64,000 bases of DNA from Bacillus sp. AFS037270 (GCF_002585305.1 NZ_NUNF01000001.1:1-64000); one strand, 5' to 3'. Counted from the first letter of the stretch, positions 44,579 through 52,096 are shown. Program-made: numbers and translations. The notes: generated by a model not told the origin, from the sequence alone.

Positions 44579-45154
44579 ATGCATTGGTATGAAAAATTAA
44601 ATCAATATTTCCCGATTGAGGAAATGAAATCAAAAGAACATATAGAGACTTTAATGAAAGAACGCTCTGAAATCTATCATAAGGATGAAGGGCCCAATCA
44701 TGTTTTAATGTATGTAGAGCTTGATAATTTTATTTTCATCGATTATCTTTTTGTATCTAAAAATGACCGTGGTCAGGGACTCGGTCATAAACTTATGGGA
44801 AAAATGAAGCACAGAGGGAAACCGATTATTCTGGAAGTGGAACCGGTAAACTATGGAGACAGTGATACAGCAAAACGGCTTCGTTTTTATAAGCGAGAAG
44901 GTTTTGAACATGCAGAGTCAATTGGATATGCACGGAGGTCTTTAGCCACAAATGAAATTAATAAAATGGAAATACTTTATTGGGCTCCAAGTAATGAGTC
45001 AGAAGAAATCATCTTTGATGCCATGAAAAAAACTTATAACTTAATTCATACCTATAAAGACAAACGCTTCTATGGCGAATCCTATCAACCGGTTGAAGAG
45101 GTACTGACTTTTAACAAAGAAACTGAAAATGGAAATATACTTGATAATTTATAG
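44579..45154 (+). CDS. GNAT-family acetyltransferase
   Basis: This 191-residue protein has a GNAT core: YLFVSKNDRGQGLGHKLMGKM is the acetyl-CoA pyrophosphate loop (R/QxxGxG/A) and RLRFYKREGFEHAESIGY the C-terminal part. The substrate is unknown. AAAGGAG lies six to seven bases before ATG 44579, favouring it over ATG 44573. Monocistronic, facing the aldehyde dehydrogenase. Confidence 0.82.
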   Translation: MHWYEKLNQYFPIEEMKSKEHIETLMKERSEIYHKDEGPNHVLMYVELDNFIFIDYLFVSKNDRGQGLGHKLMGKMKHRGKPIILEVEPVNYGDSDTAKRLRFYKREGFEHAESIGYARRSLATNEINKMEILYWAPSNESEEIIFDAMKKTYNLIHTYKDKRFYGESYQPVEEVLTFNKETENGNILDNL

Positions 45155-45205
45155 TATCCTTTGTTCTAGTCATTAGGAACAATAAAACACAGCCTTTGTA
45201 ATTAT

Positions 45206-45245
45206 AAAAAGCCTGGCCTTACTTTTCTGAAGGTCAGGCTTTTTA
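45206..45245. terminator. Bidirectional terminator
   Basis: A 15-bp stem with one mismatch (AAAAAGCCTGGCCTT with AAGGTCAGGCTTTTT) lies between the GNAT gene and the minus aldehyde dehydrogenase gene. Confidence 0.85.
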
Positions 45246-45247
45246 TC

Positions 45248-46618
45248 TTACTTCATAAATAACTTGATTTTTTCCAGTCCGTTCTTAACATTTGGATAAC
45301 GGAACGGTATATCAAACTTTGTAGTTTGTTTAAGGACACTTTTTTGATGAGAGAACGTGTCAAAATTCCCTTTTCCATGATAAGCGCCAATCCCGCTGGT
45401 ACCAACACCGCCAAATGGCAGGTATGGAGAGACAAAGTGATAAACAGTATCGTTAACACATCCGCCCCCGAAGGAGACTTTATTTAAGACTTCCTCTTGG
45501 ATGCTGTTATTTTCCGAGAAGATATAGAGAGCAAGTGGTTTTGGATGACGATGAATGCCCTCGATCACCTCTGATAAATCGACATATTCCATCACGGGAA
45601 GAAGAGGTCCGAAAATTTCATCCTGCATAATCGATTCTTCCCATGTGATATCAGTTAAAACGGTAGGCTCGATTGTTAATCGTTCCTTATCCGTATTTCC
45701 ACCCATAAATAATTGTCCATTGTCCAAAAATGAAGAAAGTCGATTAAAATGCCTTTCACTAACAATCCGCGTAAAGTCAGGATTCTTTAAAGGCTCTTTT
45801 CCATACAATTCAAGTGTTGTTTCCTTAAATTGCTGAAGAAACACATCTTTAATACTTTTATGAACATAAAGATAATCCGGGGCGATACAGGTTTGTCCGG
45901 CATTTGTAAACTTCCCCCAGGCAATCCGTTTGGCAGCCAGTTTAAGATTCGCATCCTCATGAACAATACAAGGGCTCTTTCCACCCAGTTCTAATGTTAC
46001 CGGGGTTAAATGTTTTGCAGCGGACTCCATAATAATTTTTCCGACAGGAACACTTCCTGTGAAAAAGATGTAATCAAGCTGTTCATACAACAGGGCTTGA
46101 CTTGTTTCAACTCCGCCTTGGACGACCGCAATATATTCCTCTGGAAAAATTTCTTTTATAAGGGTCTCTAATACCTCGGATGTTTTAGGTGTCAATTCAG
46201 ACGGTTTGATTATGGCGCAGTTTCCAGCGGAAATCGCGCCAATTAACGGCGCCACTGCCAATTGAAATGGATAGTTCCAAGGTGCGATGATCAATGCTAC
46301 CCCGTAAGGCTCTGGATAAATATAACTATTGGAACCAATATGGGTAACCGGTGTTTTAACCTTTTTGGGGGCTGCCCATGAACGCAGATGTTTCACTGTA
46401 AAACGCAATTCTTCCAAAACAAATCCGATTTCTGATGTGTATGCGTCAAATTCTGATTTATTTAAGTCTGTTCTTAAAGACTCCATTAGTGTTTTTTCAT
46501 TTTTTTTAATCGCATTTCGTAACTTTTGAAGGGCTTCAATACGGAAATCGACATTTTTAGTTTTTTCCGTTTTGAAAAATGATTTTTGCTTGTTAATGAG
46601 AGAACTGTAGGTCTCCAT
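45248..46618 (-). CDS. Aldehyde dehydrogenase (class 3-like, YwdH-type)
   Basis: This 456-residue enzyme oxidises aldehydes to acids with NAD(P)+. It is shorter at the N-terminus than class 1/2 enzymes, as in class 3/fatty aldehyde types. Active-site segments are ITPWNYP-like IIAPWNYPFQLAVAPLIGA, catalytic Glu in VTLELGGKSPCIVHEDA and catalytic Cys in KFTNAGQTCIAPDY. AAAGGTGGG precedes the ATG. It is the second gene after the alcohol dehydrogenase, 42 bases downstream, forming an alcohol to aldehyde to acid pair. Confidence 0.93.
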   Translation of the reverse strand: METYSSLINKQKSFFKTEKTKNVDFRIEALQKLRNAIKKNEKTLMESLRTDLNKSEFDAYTSEIGFVLEELRFTVKHLRSWAAPKKVKTPVTHIGSNSYIYPEPYGVALIIAPWNYPFQLAVAPLIGAISAGNCAIIKPSELTPKTSEVLETLIKEIFPEEYIAVVQGGVETSQALLYEQLDYIFFTGSVPVGKIIMESAAKHLTPVTLELGGKSPCIVHEDANLKLAAKRIAWGKFTNAGQTCIAPDYLYVHKSIKDVFLQQFKETTLELYGKEPLKNPDFTRIVSERHFNRLSSFLDNGQLFMGGNTDKERLTIEPTVLTDITWEESIMQDEIFGPLLPVMEYVDLSEVIEGIHRHPKPLALYIFSENNSIQEEVLNKVSFGGGCVNDTVYHFVSPYLPFGGVGTSGIGAYHGKGNFDTFSHQKSVLKQTTKFDIPFRYPNVKNGLEKIKLFMK

Positions 46619-46660
46619 TCTTTACCCACCTTTTATTTTTTCCTACTTGAATACAGAATG

Positions 46661-47860
46661 CTACTCCTTTATTAGCTGGTAAAGTTGAATCAGGTCATCC
46701 TTATAGAGAATTCGCGGAACAGGATAGAGAGGATTGGCTTCTGCGAGAGCCCGCTCTACCATAACGGGAATATCACTTTCAATAATCCCGCTTACTTTTT
46801 TAGGGATGTCCAACCTTTCATTCAAATGCTTAATTGCCGCTATGAATTTCTCGGCATTTTGTGCAATTGATTTCTCTGGGTCAGCAATGCCGATGACGTC
46901 TGCAAGTTCTGCTAACGGCTTTTGGACTGAATCACCGTAATACTCGAGGACATAGGGTAAGATAATCGCATTTGCAAGCCCATGGGGAACCGAATAGAAT
47001 CCACCCGAGGTATGTGCAATCGCATGTACATAACCAACATACGCTCTAGTAAAAGCCATTCCAGCCAGATAGGCTGCCTTTTGCATATTTGAACGTGCCG
47101 CAAGATTGGTCCCGTTTGCGTATGCTTCATCGAGATTATCAAAAATTAATTTTACAGCATCGATACTGTACTGCGCTGTATTCTTAGTATTACTCCTGCC
47201 AATATAGGCTTCAACCGCATGTGTCAAAGCATCAATCCCGGTTGCTGCTGTAATATGAGGGGGGAGTTTGACAGTTAACAAGGGATCCAAAACGGCAAAA
47301 TGCGGAATGAGTGATATATCCATTATGGCATATTTTTCATGGGTTTTGCTATTAGAGACTACGGCAGCAAGGGTAGCTTCACTGCCTGTGCCAGCTGTGG
47401 TAGGAATCGCAAAGAGGGGAGGAAGCTTCTTTATTATATTTAATACACCTTTCATTTGCGGGACGGTTTTTTGGGGCTTAGCAACCCGGGCGCCTACACC
47501 TTTCGCACAATCCATCGGGGAACCCCCGCCAAACGCGACTATGCCTTGACAGTTATTATCCGAGTACATTTGTAATGCTTCTTCAATATTTTCGATCGTG
47601 GGATTTGGGACCGTTTTATCATAGATTACGTAGCTAATTTTTTCACTTTGAAGATCTTCTAGGAATTCATCCATCAGTCCAACCAAGACGATTCCTTGAT
47701 CGGTTACGATTAAAACGTTTTCAACTCCTTGGTCTTTAATAAGGTTGGCCAGTTCCCGTAGACTATTTTCGCCTTCTAATAGTTCCGGTTCCCGCCAAGG
47801 CAGGAGGGAGGAGGTCATTTTCATGACCCTTTGAAACGTTCGGCAATAAGCTTTGTACAT
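46661..47860 (-). CDS. Iron-containing alcohol dehydrogenase
   Basis: This 399-residue group III alcohol dehydrogenase has the cofactor motif GGGSPMDCAKG, metal ligands in the DALTHAVEAYIG and PHGLANAIILPYVLEYYGD segments (the latter with conserved His), and TAGTGSEAT. It converts primary alcohols to aldehydes, or the reverse. GTGAGGTAATG precedes the ATG. It is the promoter-proximal gene of the ADH-ALDH pair. Adjacent CotF-like coat genes recall Bacillus subtilis yraED-adhB, where coat genes flank an alcohol dehydrogenase. Confidence 0.93.
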   Translation of the reverse strand: MYKAYCRTFQRVMKMTSSLLPWREPELLEGENSLRELANLIKDQGVENVLIVTDQGIVLVGLMDEFLEDLQSEKISYVIYDKTVPNPTIENIEEALQMYSDNNCQGIVAFGGGSPMDCAKGVGARVAKPQKTVPQMKGVLNIIKKLPPLFAIPTTAGTGSEATLAAVVSNSKTHEKYAIMDISLIPHFAVLDPLLTVKLPPHITAATGIDALTHAVEAYIGRSNTKNTAQYSIDAVKLIFDNLDEAYANGTNLAARSNMQKAAYLAGMAFTRAYVGYVHAIAHTSGGFYSVPHGLANAIILPYVLEYYGDSVQKPLAELADVIGIADPEKSIAQNAEKFIAAIKHLNERLDIPKKVSGIIESDIPVMVERALAEANPLYPVPRILYKDDLIQLYQLIKE

Positions 47861-48140
47861 GACATTACCTCACTTTACCTAAGATTTAGTAAACTTTCTT
47901 TTTAAAATCACGGGAAATTCTAAGTCACCAAAATACAAGGGACCTTAGGAAAATAGTTCTATAACCAGAAAGGTATACAAATTTTATATCTAATTTAATT
48001 TGGAAAAGTCAAGTTAGTTTTATGAATATAATTAAAATTATGAAAATATGACTAATGTTATGAAAAATCTGACGGGAAAGATTATACTGCTATTTTATTT
48101 AGACTTTAGAAGGAAGGGAGGGAGAAAGGAAAATAAAATA
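47861..48140. other. AT-rich control region upstream of the ADH-ALDH operon
   Basis: No gene is seen in these 280 bases. They hold three direct TTATGAAWA copies (48020, 48038, 48058) on plus, and a weak imperfect hairpin near 47971-47990. The ADH promoter must lie here, but I cannot fix its boxes. Confidence 0.4.
48020..48066 (+). repeat. Three phased TTATGAAWA direct repeats
   Basis: TTATGAATA (48020-48028), TTATGAAAA (48038-48046) and TTATGAAAA (48058-48066) recur with 18- and 20-bp periods, roughly two helical turns. This suggests cooperative binding of a regulator on one DNA face, about 160-200 bases upstream of the ADH start. Confidence 0.4.
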
Positions 48141-48165
48141 AAAAAGCCTAGAACACTAGGCTTTC
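48141..48165 (-). terminator. Terminator of the coat-gene pair
   Basis: On the minus strand AAAGCCTAG-TGTT-CTAGGCTTT is followed by TTTATTTTA, just after the coat gene stop at 48169. Confidence 0.8.
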
Positions 48166-48168
48166 ATC

Positions 48169-48522
48169 TTAGTATGGGAATTGTGAAGAATAGCTGTTAA
48201 ATTGCTGATAAGCCTGATCGATTTTTTGCTGTTCTTCCGCCTCAAGCTTATACCAGCCATGCTGGAACATTAAGTTATAAAGCTCACGGCTACTTTGGTG
48301 TGTTTCATTTAGGATTTGCTGTAATTCTTGATGCAGCTGTTCATGGCTGGCCTCGCGAACTGCAATATTCAAGCTGTCAGTTAAATATTTGCAGGTACTA
48401 AGCGCATCATTAACATAGTCACGATCGTTCATTTCCGGACTTTTTACCTTCGGCAGTTCACCAGTTTGCGGATTGGCTATTTGATTCTTGTTTTGGTTTT
48501 GTTGTGATTGTTGGTTTTGCAT
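48169..48522 (-). CDS. CotF-family spore coat protein
   Basis: This 117-residue protein has a Gln/Asn-rich start, then a CotF-like helical domain (MNDRDYVNDALSTCKYLTDSLNIAVREASHEQLHQELQQIL..HQSSRELYNLMFQHGWYKLEAE). CotF-type proteins are spore coat components of the mother cell. GGAGG lies seven bases before ATG 48522; GTG 48525 is an alternative. It lies 29 bases after another coat-like gene and is probably in the same operon. Confidence 0.85.
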   Translation of the reverse strand: MQNQQSQQNQNKNQIANPQTGELPKVKSPEMNDRDYVNDALSTCKYLTDSLNIAVREASHEQLHQELQQILNETHQSSRELYNLMFQHGWYKLEAEEQQKIDQAYQQFNSYSSQFPY

Positions 48523-48551
48523 CACTTAACCTCCGTTTTTCTTTTTTGAGA

Positions 48552-48827
48552 TTACTGTAGTTGTGTATTAGGTAAGCTTGCTAAAGCTGCATTATTATCG
48601 ACTTGTAGGTGACCAAGGATTCTTTGGAAATGATTTTGGTGCATTTGGCCGACTTTGTCGAGTGCTTGCTTAAATTGTGGATTTTGCACTTGCTGAGCCA
48701 TAGAATGAAATTTCTTAAATGCAAGCAACTCCCATGACATAGCATCCTTCAAATATAAAAGATCCTTTGTGGTAATGGCTCGTGGCGGGTTGGGAATAGG
48801 CGGTTGATTATTTTGCATCATTTGCAT
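48552..48827 (-). CDS. Small spore coat protein, ferritin-like/CotF-related
   Basis: This 91-residue protein has a Met/Gln/Asn/Pro-rich N-terminal tail, then a pair of helices (TTKDLLYLKDAMSWELLAFKKFHSMAQQV and FKQALDKVGQMHQNHFQRILGHL) typical of the ferritin-like half found in CotF-related proteins (YraD/YraG type). AAAGGAG precedes the ATG. It is the first gene of a two-gene coat operon reading toward the ADH operon. Confidence 0.78.
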   Translation of the reverse strand: MQMMQNNQPPIPNPPRAITTKDLLYLKDAMSWELLAFKKFHSMAQQVQNPQFKQALDKVGQMHQNHFQRILGHLQVDNNAALASLPNTQLQ

Positions 48828-48961
48828 AATAAGACTCCTTTGCTATTTTAGTGTTTAACAAATATAGAATTTGCAATAGTGAGTGATTTTATGAAAAATA
48901 CCAGTTGGTTAAAAAATAAAGACGTCTTATTTGGATATATTAACGTTGGAGGTGAATGTGT

Positions 48962-49105
48962 ATGGATAAGAATAAAAAACAAGACAGTCGCACCGTTGAA
49001 GATAACCAAGCGGAGGCATCGCGCCAACAAGCTGGTTCATCAGGAAAATACGGAACTGAATTTGCTTCAACAGACAATAAAGTCACAAGAAAAATTGAGC
49101 CGTAA
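48962..49105 (+). CDS. Gamma-type SASP-like small protein (47 residues)
   Basis: This is a short gene easily missed. The product is hydrophilic and Gln/Asn/Ser rich, and contains SGKYGTEFAST, closely matching the GQFGTEFASE repeat of gamma-type small acid-soluble spore proteins (SspE), which serve as amino acid stores in the spore core. GGAGGTGA lies eight bases before ATG 48962, an ideal signal. The GTEFAS motif is present once rather than two or three times, so it is a short or half-length member. A weak hairpin follows. It sits beside coat genes, consistent with a spore role. Confidence 0.7.
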   Translation: MDKNKKQDSRTVEDNQAEASRQQAGSSGKYGTEFASTDNKVTRKIEP

Positions 49106-49107
49106 AA

Positions 49108-49140
49108 AGGCGCCCATTAAGGGTGCCATCTATTTTCTTT
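49108..49140 (+). terminator. Hairpin after the SASP-like gene
   Basis: GGCGCCC-ATTAA-GGGTGCC followed by TATTTTCTTT, three bases after the stop. Confidence 0.5.
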
Positions 49141-49177
49141 GATGTCCTGATAATTGATAAGGAAGAAGGCATATTTT

Positions 49178-49456
49178 GTGGAAACAGACCAAATACATAC
49201 AGTGAATTTTAAAATGGAAGACACGGATGGAAAAATTGAGGTTAAAGGAGAAATATCTGGAGCAGCAAAAATACCGAATCATGATGATCTCAAATTTAAA
49301 GCAATTATTGCATTACTTAATTCTATAGATAAACAGAACTTTATAGTAACAGAGAATCTTCCATTATTTGATACATATGTAAAAGAAATCGAGGAAACGA
49401 TTATGGAAGTCTCAAAGTACGAAAAGTTTCAAGGTAAGAACATTAGGAGAGAATGA
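49178..49456 (+). CDS. Small protein of unknown function
   Basis: This protein of about 92 residues has an N-terminal beta-like half (ETDQIHTVNFKMEDTDGKIEVKGEISG) and a helical C-terminal half. It has no signal peptide and no recognised family. GTG 49178 follows GGAAGAAGG; an in-frame TTG at 49154 is the alternative. It lies between a SASP-like gene and the repeat protein. Confidence 0.5.
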   Translation: METDQIHTVNFKMEDTDGKIEVKGEISGAAKIPNHDDLKFKAIIALLNSIDKQNFIVTENLPLFDTYVKEIEETIMEVSKYEKFQGKNIRRE

Positions 49457-49602
49457 ACATCCTAAATTTCAGCTTATGCCACTAGTGTAGAATTATATTG
49501 GACGACAAACTGCCTAAAAATATGTAGTATATCCGATGTCTATTTTATGGAAAGGCTCATCTTTTTCCTAAAGTGCATACCATATCGGCAGGTGGTGAGT
49601 AT

Positions 49603-50520
49603 ATGTTTAATCGAATCGACAAAGAGTTGTATGGAAATGAATATCAAGACGCTAATTTAAATGGCGTAAGGCAGGAAATGGGTCTGCCAAGCGGGGCAGA
49701 AGCAGGGCAACAAGCAATGGATCATGGAATTGACAATGATTTGTATGAAAATGAATATGAAGACTCTGATTTTAATGACGTAAGGCAGCAAATGGGTCTG
49801 CCAAATGGGGCAGAAGCAGGGCAACAAGCAGTGCAGTATGGAATTGACAATAATTTGTATGAAAATGAATATAAAGACTCTGGTTTTAGTGACGTAAGGC
49901 AGCAAATGGTTCTGCCAACTAGAGCAGATGCTGAGCAACAAGCAATGCATCATGGAATCGACAATGATTTGTATGGAAATGAATATGAAGACTCTGATTT
50001 TAATGACGTAAGGCAGCAAATGGGTCTGCCAAATGGGGCAGAAGTAGAGCAACAAGCAGGGCAGGATGGAATTGACAATTGTTTGTATGAAAATGAATAT
50101 GAAGACTATGATTTTAATAGTGTGAGGCAGCAAATGGGTCTGCCAAGCGGGGCAGAGACTGGGCAACAAGCAATGCATCAGGCCGGATATCAAGCAGGGT
50201 TCCAGGCAGGGTTCCAGGCGGGGTTCCAAACCGGGTTCCAGACCGGGTTTCAAGCAGGTTATCAAACTGGTAACCAAACTGGATTACAAACAGGGGCACA
50301 GGCAGGTGTACCAACGGGGACTCAAGTTGGTTCCCAGACAGGAGCACAAATGGGAACTCAGGATGGTGCACAGGCAGGAACACAAACAGAAACTCAAGAT
50401 GGTACACAGGCAGGAACACAAACAGGAGCTCAAGATGGTGCACAAGTAGAAGCACAAACAGAGCAACAGCATCCTCACGCTGGGCATCAGTTTGGTCCAA
50501 GGGATTTAAGTTATGAGTAG
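49603..50520 (+). CDS. Tandem-repeat protein, likely spore-related, function unknown
   Basis: This 305-residue protein has no signal peptide. Residues 4-193 are five 38-residue repeats (consensus GIDNDLYENEYEDSDFNDVR then QQMGLPNGAEAGQQAM plus two variable residues). Residues 194-289 are about 24 four-residue units of the type (A/T/D)-G-x-Q, where x is Phe/Tyr in the first units and Ala/Thr later. A short tail ends in HPHAGHQFGPRDLSYE. It is acidic at the front and uncharged behind, almost without Lys. The EY..DxxDVRQQ segment faintly recalls the EFASExxxQQVRxQN of gamma-SASPs, which I only note. GGTGGTGAG precedes ATG 49603. Confidence 0.75.
   Translation: MFNRIDKELYGNEYQDANLNGVRQEMGLPSGAEAGQQAMDHGIDNDLYENEYEDSDFNDVRQQMGLPNGAEAGQQAVQYGIDNNLYENEYKDSGFSDVRQQMVLPTRADAEQQAMHHGIDNDLYGNEYEDSDFNDVRQQMGLPNGAEVEQQAGQDGIDNCLYENEYEDYDFNSVRQQMGLPSGAETGQQAMHQAGYQAGFQAGFQAGFQTGFQTGFQAGYQTGNQTGLQTGAQAGVPTGTQVGSQTGAQMGTQDGAQAGTQTETQDGTQAGTQTGAQDGAQVEAQTEQQHPHAGHQFGPRDLSYE
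49612..50181 (+). repeat. Five tandem 114-bp coding repeats
   Basis: Units begin at 49612, 49726, 49840, 49954 and 50068, exactly 114 bp apart and in frame. Copies 2 and 4 are nearly identical at DNA level, showing recent duplication or conversion; copy 3 is most diverged (MVLPTRADAE). Confidence 0.92.
50182..50469 (+). repeat. About 24 tandem 12-bp coding repeats
   Basis: 12-bp units encode (A/T/D)GxQ. The first six or seven are GGGTTCCAG-like and close to identical. Later ones drift to GGAACACAAACA-like sequences. Slippage-prone DNA is expected to vary in copy number between strains. Confidence 0.88.
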
Positions 50521-50613
50521 ATTCAAATAACCATTGATTATTTAGCAGTAAGTTGTTATATCGAAACTTTATTCTTTAACGGTTTCATCATGTTGCTAAA
50601 ACAGTAGACAAAG

Positions 50614-50656
50614 AAAAAAGGCAGGTGGGATAACCAATACCCTATCTGCCTTTCTT
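50614..50656. terminator. Bidirectional terminator
   Basis: AAAGGCAG with CTGCCTTT, extended by GGGATA/TACCC pairing, flanked by A and T runs. It contains the stop of the minus gene at 50642 and may also end the repeat-protein transcript. Confidence 0.7.
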
Positions 50657-50800
50657 TAATTTATCAATATTGTCTTTCATTTTCCTATTCAAGTTTAGCA
50701 GTAAACTATCATCATTGTCCCGCCTTGGTAAGGTTCCAGAGGGCTTATCGGTTAAAAAGGGGCTTTTCTTCTTACTTACTCCCACATTATCATCTCCCAT
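50642..50800 (-). CDS. Second SpoIISB-like small protein (SpoIISC-like candidate)
   Basis: This 52-residue basic protein was missed by simple size cut-offs. It aligns end to end with the upstream SpoIISB-like protein: KSPFLTDKPSGTLPR here, KSPFLQEKATRTIPR there, and then a helical tail (RKMKDNIDKLKK here, KRSDEAVDRLKD there). The two are paralogs. Bacillus subtilis spoIISABC likewise has a second small antitoxin gene, SpoIISC, after SpoIISB. A terminator lies between the two genes, so it may have its own promoter. The binding site upstream of the ATG (AGGGATT) is weak. Its stop lies inside a good terminator. Confidence 0.6.
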   Translation of the reverse strand: MGDDNVGVSKKKSPFLTDKPSGTLPRRDNDDSLLLNLNRKMKDNIDKLKKGR

Positions 50801-50859
50801 ACTAATCCCTGTCCATATATATATATTGTTTGTATGGTCAAATTATGAAAGTTTTAATC

Positions 50860-50890
50860 AAAAAAGACAGGAGTATCACCTGTCTTTTAG
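50860..50890 (-). terminator. Terminator of the spoIISAB-like operon
   Basis: On the minus strand AAAAGACAGG-7-CCTGTCTTTTTT, just after the antitoxin-like gene ending at 50893. Confidence 0.85.
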
Positions 50891-50892
50891 TC

Positions 50893-51093
50893 TTATTTTG
50901 CGTAACGGCTATCTTTTAAGCGATCTACAGCTTCGTCACTTCTCTTAAATAATTCCCGTGTATACAATGATGGAGAAGTTCGTGGAATTGTTCGAGTAGC
51001 CTTCTCTTGTAAAAAAGGAGACTTAACTCTACCGCTGCGCCTTCCAACAATAGTTACTACATTTTCTTTAGGTTTTTTAGTACGCTCTGGCAT
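50893..51093 (-). CDS. spoIISB: SpoIISB-like antitoxin candidate
   Basis: This 66-residue basic protein lies directly downstream of the SpoIISA-type toxin gene, the position of the antitoxin. The C-terminal part TSPSLYTRELFKRSDEAVDR resembles the C-terminal SP..TARIFKxNExxIDxYK of Bacillus subtilis SpoIISB as I remember it, the part that wraps around the toxin. AAAGGAG lies eight bases before ATG 51093, a much stronger signal than for the second copy. There are 56 bases between toxin and antitoxin. SpoIISB neutralises the cytosolic domain of SpoIISA. Confidence 0.72.
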   Translation of the reverse strand: MPERTKKPKENVVTIVGRRSGRVKSPFLQEKATRTIPRTSPSLYTRELFKRSDEAVDRLKDSRYAK

Positions 51094-51149
51094 TTTATCC
51101 ACTCCTTTCCTACCTATACCCTAATTCTATCAAACATACACTTTTTTAT

Positions 51150-52064
51150 CTACAATGTTTGCCAATTCGTTTGTTCTTCTTGTGGTTTTTTCAACCAACT
51201 ATGTATCAAAGATAGATTAATGATGTGATCTATGTCTATATCCAACACATGTTCTTTTTCCGATTCGATCGAAATGACTACTGGAAAAACTTTTTCGAGG
51301 TAGGGGATAAGAACAGTTTGTTTGTTAATATGGACTACAGTATTATCATCAATGGAGTTCATTTGTTCTTCTGTAAGATTTATTCCGAGTACTGTACCAA
51401 CTTCTTGTTTAAAATGAGTGTCATGATCTTTCTTGAATACGGTGATCTCTTGTCGGCATGTTTCCCCATATGAAAATAAAAAATCCTCTAAACTCTCACG
51501 ATAACTGTCTATTACATCCCATTCTTGCGTTTCAAAAGATGAAATTTGTATCATGTCCAATAAATATGTAAATTGTAAACTTCTATTCTGCGTTTGAGCA
51601 ATGACTTTCTTCATCTCTTCATTGACACTTTCAACCTCATTGATTTGTTCCATTTCAGCGCCGCCGATTTTCTTGATAGATGGAGTAAGAAACAAGGCTA
51701 AATCAATAAAAATGAACATTCCTGCTAACAATGTGTACCGTTGCCACTCTTTCACATCAAAACCTGTTTGATTGAGCAGCAGAACCACTTCAACAATAAA
51801 CAAGAAATACCATGTTCTCCGAAGATTTTGTTTATGGTTGGCAAAAAAGTCTTTAAAGGCCCAACTTATGTAGAGAATGACAGCTGAAAATACAGTAAGT
51901 ATAAACCACTTGTTTTCTTGGGTGTAGGAGAGGATGGTATCTCCCCAGATCTTCTTCATGACAAGTAGAATGATTACAAGAATGATAGGGATTAATATTT
52001 TTAGAATAATTTTGTCGTGGGGGTTCTTGTACCATTTTGCAGGCACCTCTTGATTCCCTTCCAT
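51150..52064 (-). CDS. spoIISA: SpoIISA-family membrane toxin
   Basis: This 304-residue protein matches SpoIISA: LRRTWYFLFIVEVVLLLNQT, WQRYTLLAGMFIFIDLALFL and KKIGGAEMEQINEVESVNEEM parallel the membrane and linker segments of the Bacillus subtilis toxin, and VLIPYLEKV matches its cytosolic GAF-like domain. It is about 56 residues longer at the N-terminus, which adds a membrane helix (helices near 18-36, 53-70, 84-99, 111-128). SpoIISA kills by damaging the membrane during sporulation unless SpoIISB is present. GGAGGTGAATT precedes the ATG. Confidence 0.85.
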   Translation of the reverse strand: MEGNQEVPAKWYKNPHDKIILKILIPIILVIILLVMKKIWGDTILSYTQENKWFILTVFSAVILYISWAFKDFFANHKQNLRRTWYFLFIVEVVLLLNQTGFDVKEWQRYTLLAGMFIFIDLALFLTPSIKKIGGAEMEQINEVESVNEEMKKVIAQTQNRSLQFTYLLDMIQISSFETQEWDVIDSYRESLEDFLFSYGETCRQEITVFKKDHDTHFKQEVGTVLGINLTEEQMNSIDDNTVVHINKQTVLIPYLEKVFPVVISIESEKEHVLDIDIDHIINLSLIHSWLKKPQEEQTNWQTL

Positions 52065-52096
52065 AATTCACCTCCTATGTAATTATATCATATTCT

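Noticed and set aside
48879..49142. 87-codon plus-strand frame upstream of and across the SASP-like gene
   Set aside because: The ideal GGAGGTGA site belongs to the 47-codon frame at 48962, whose product has the GTEFAS motif; the longer frame resembles no family.
49657..50277. Long open frame of about 206 codons on the minus strand across the repeat region
   Set aside because: It is the antisense shadow of the 114-bp repeats; one stop-free copy multiplies to a long frame. No ribosome binding site, and the plus frame has one.
49612..50469. CRISPR-like regular repeats
   Set aside because: The repeats are directly adjacent, in frame and coding, without spacers, and no cas genes are near. The Cas4-like domain at 18 kb is part of a helicase.
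50800..50841. Independent sigma-A promoter for the second SpoIISB-like gene (TTGACC at 50836-50841 on minus)
   Set aside because: The matching -10 would leave only about seven leader bases before the ATG, which does not fit the binding site.
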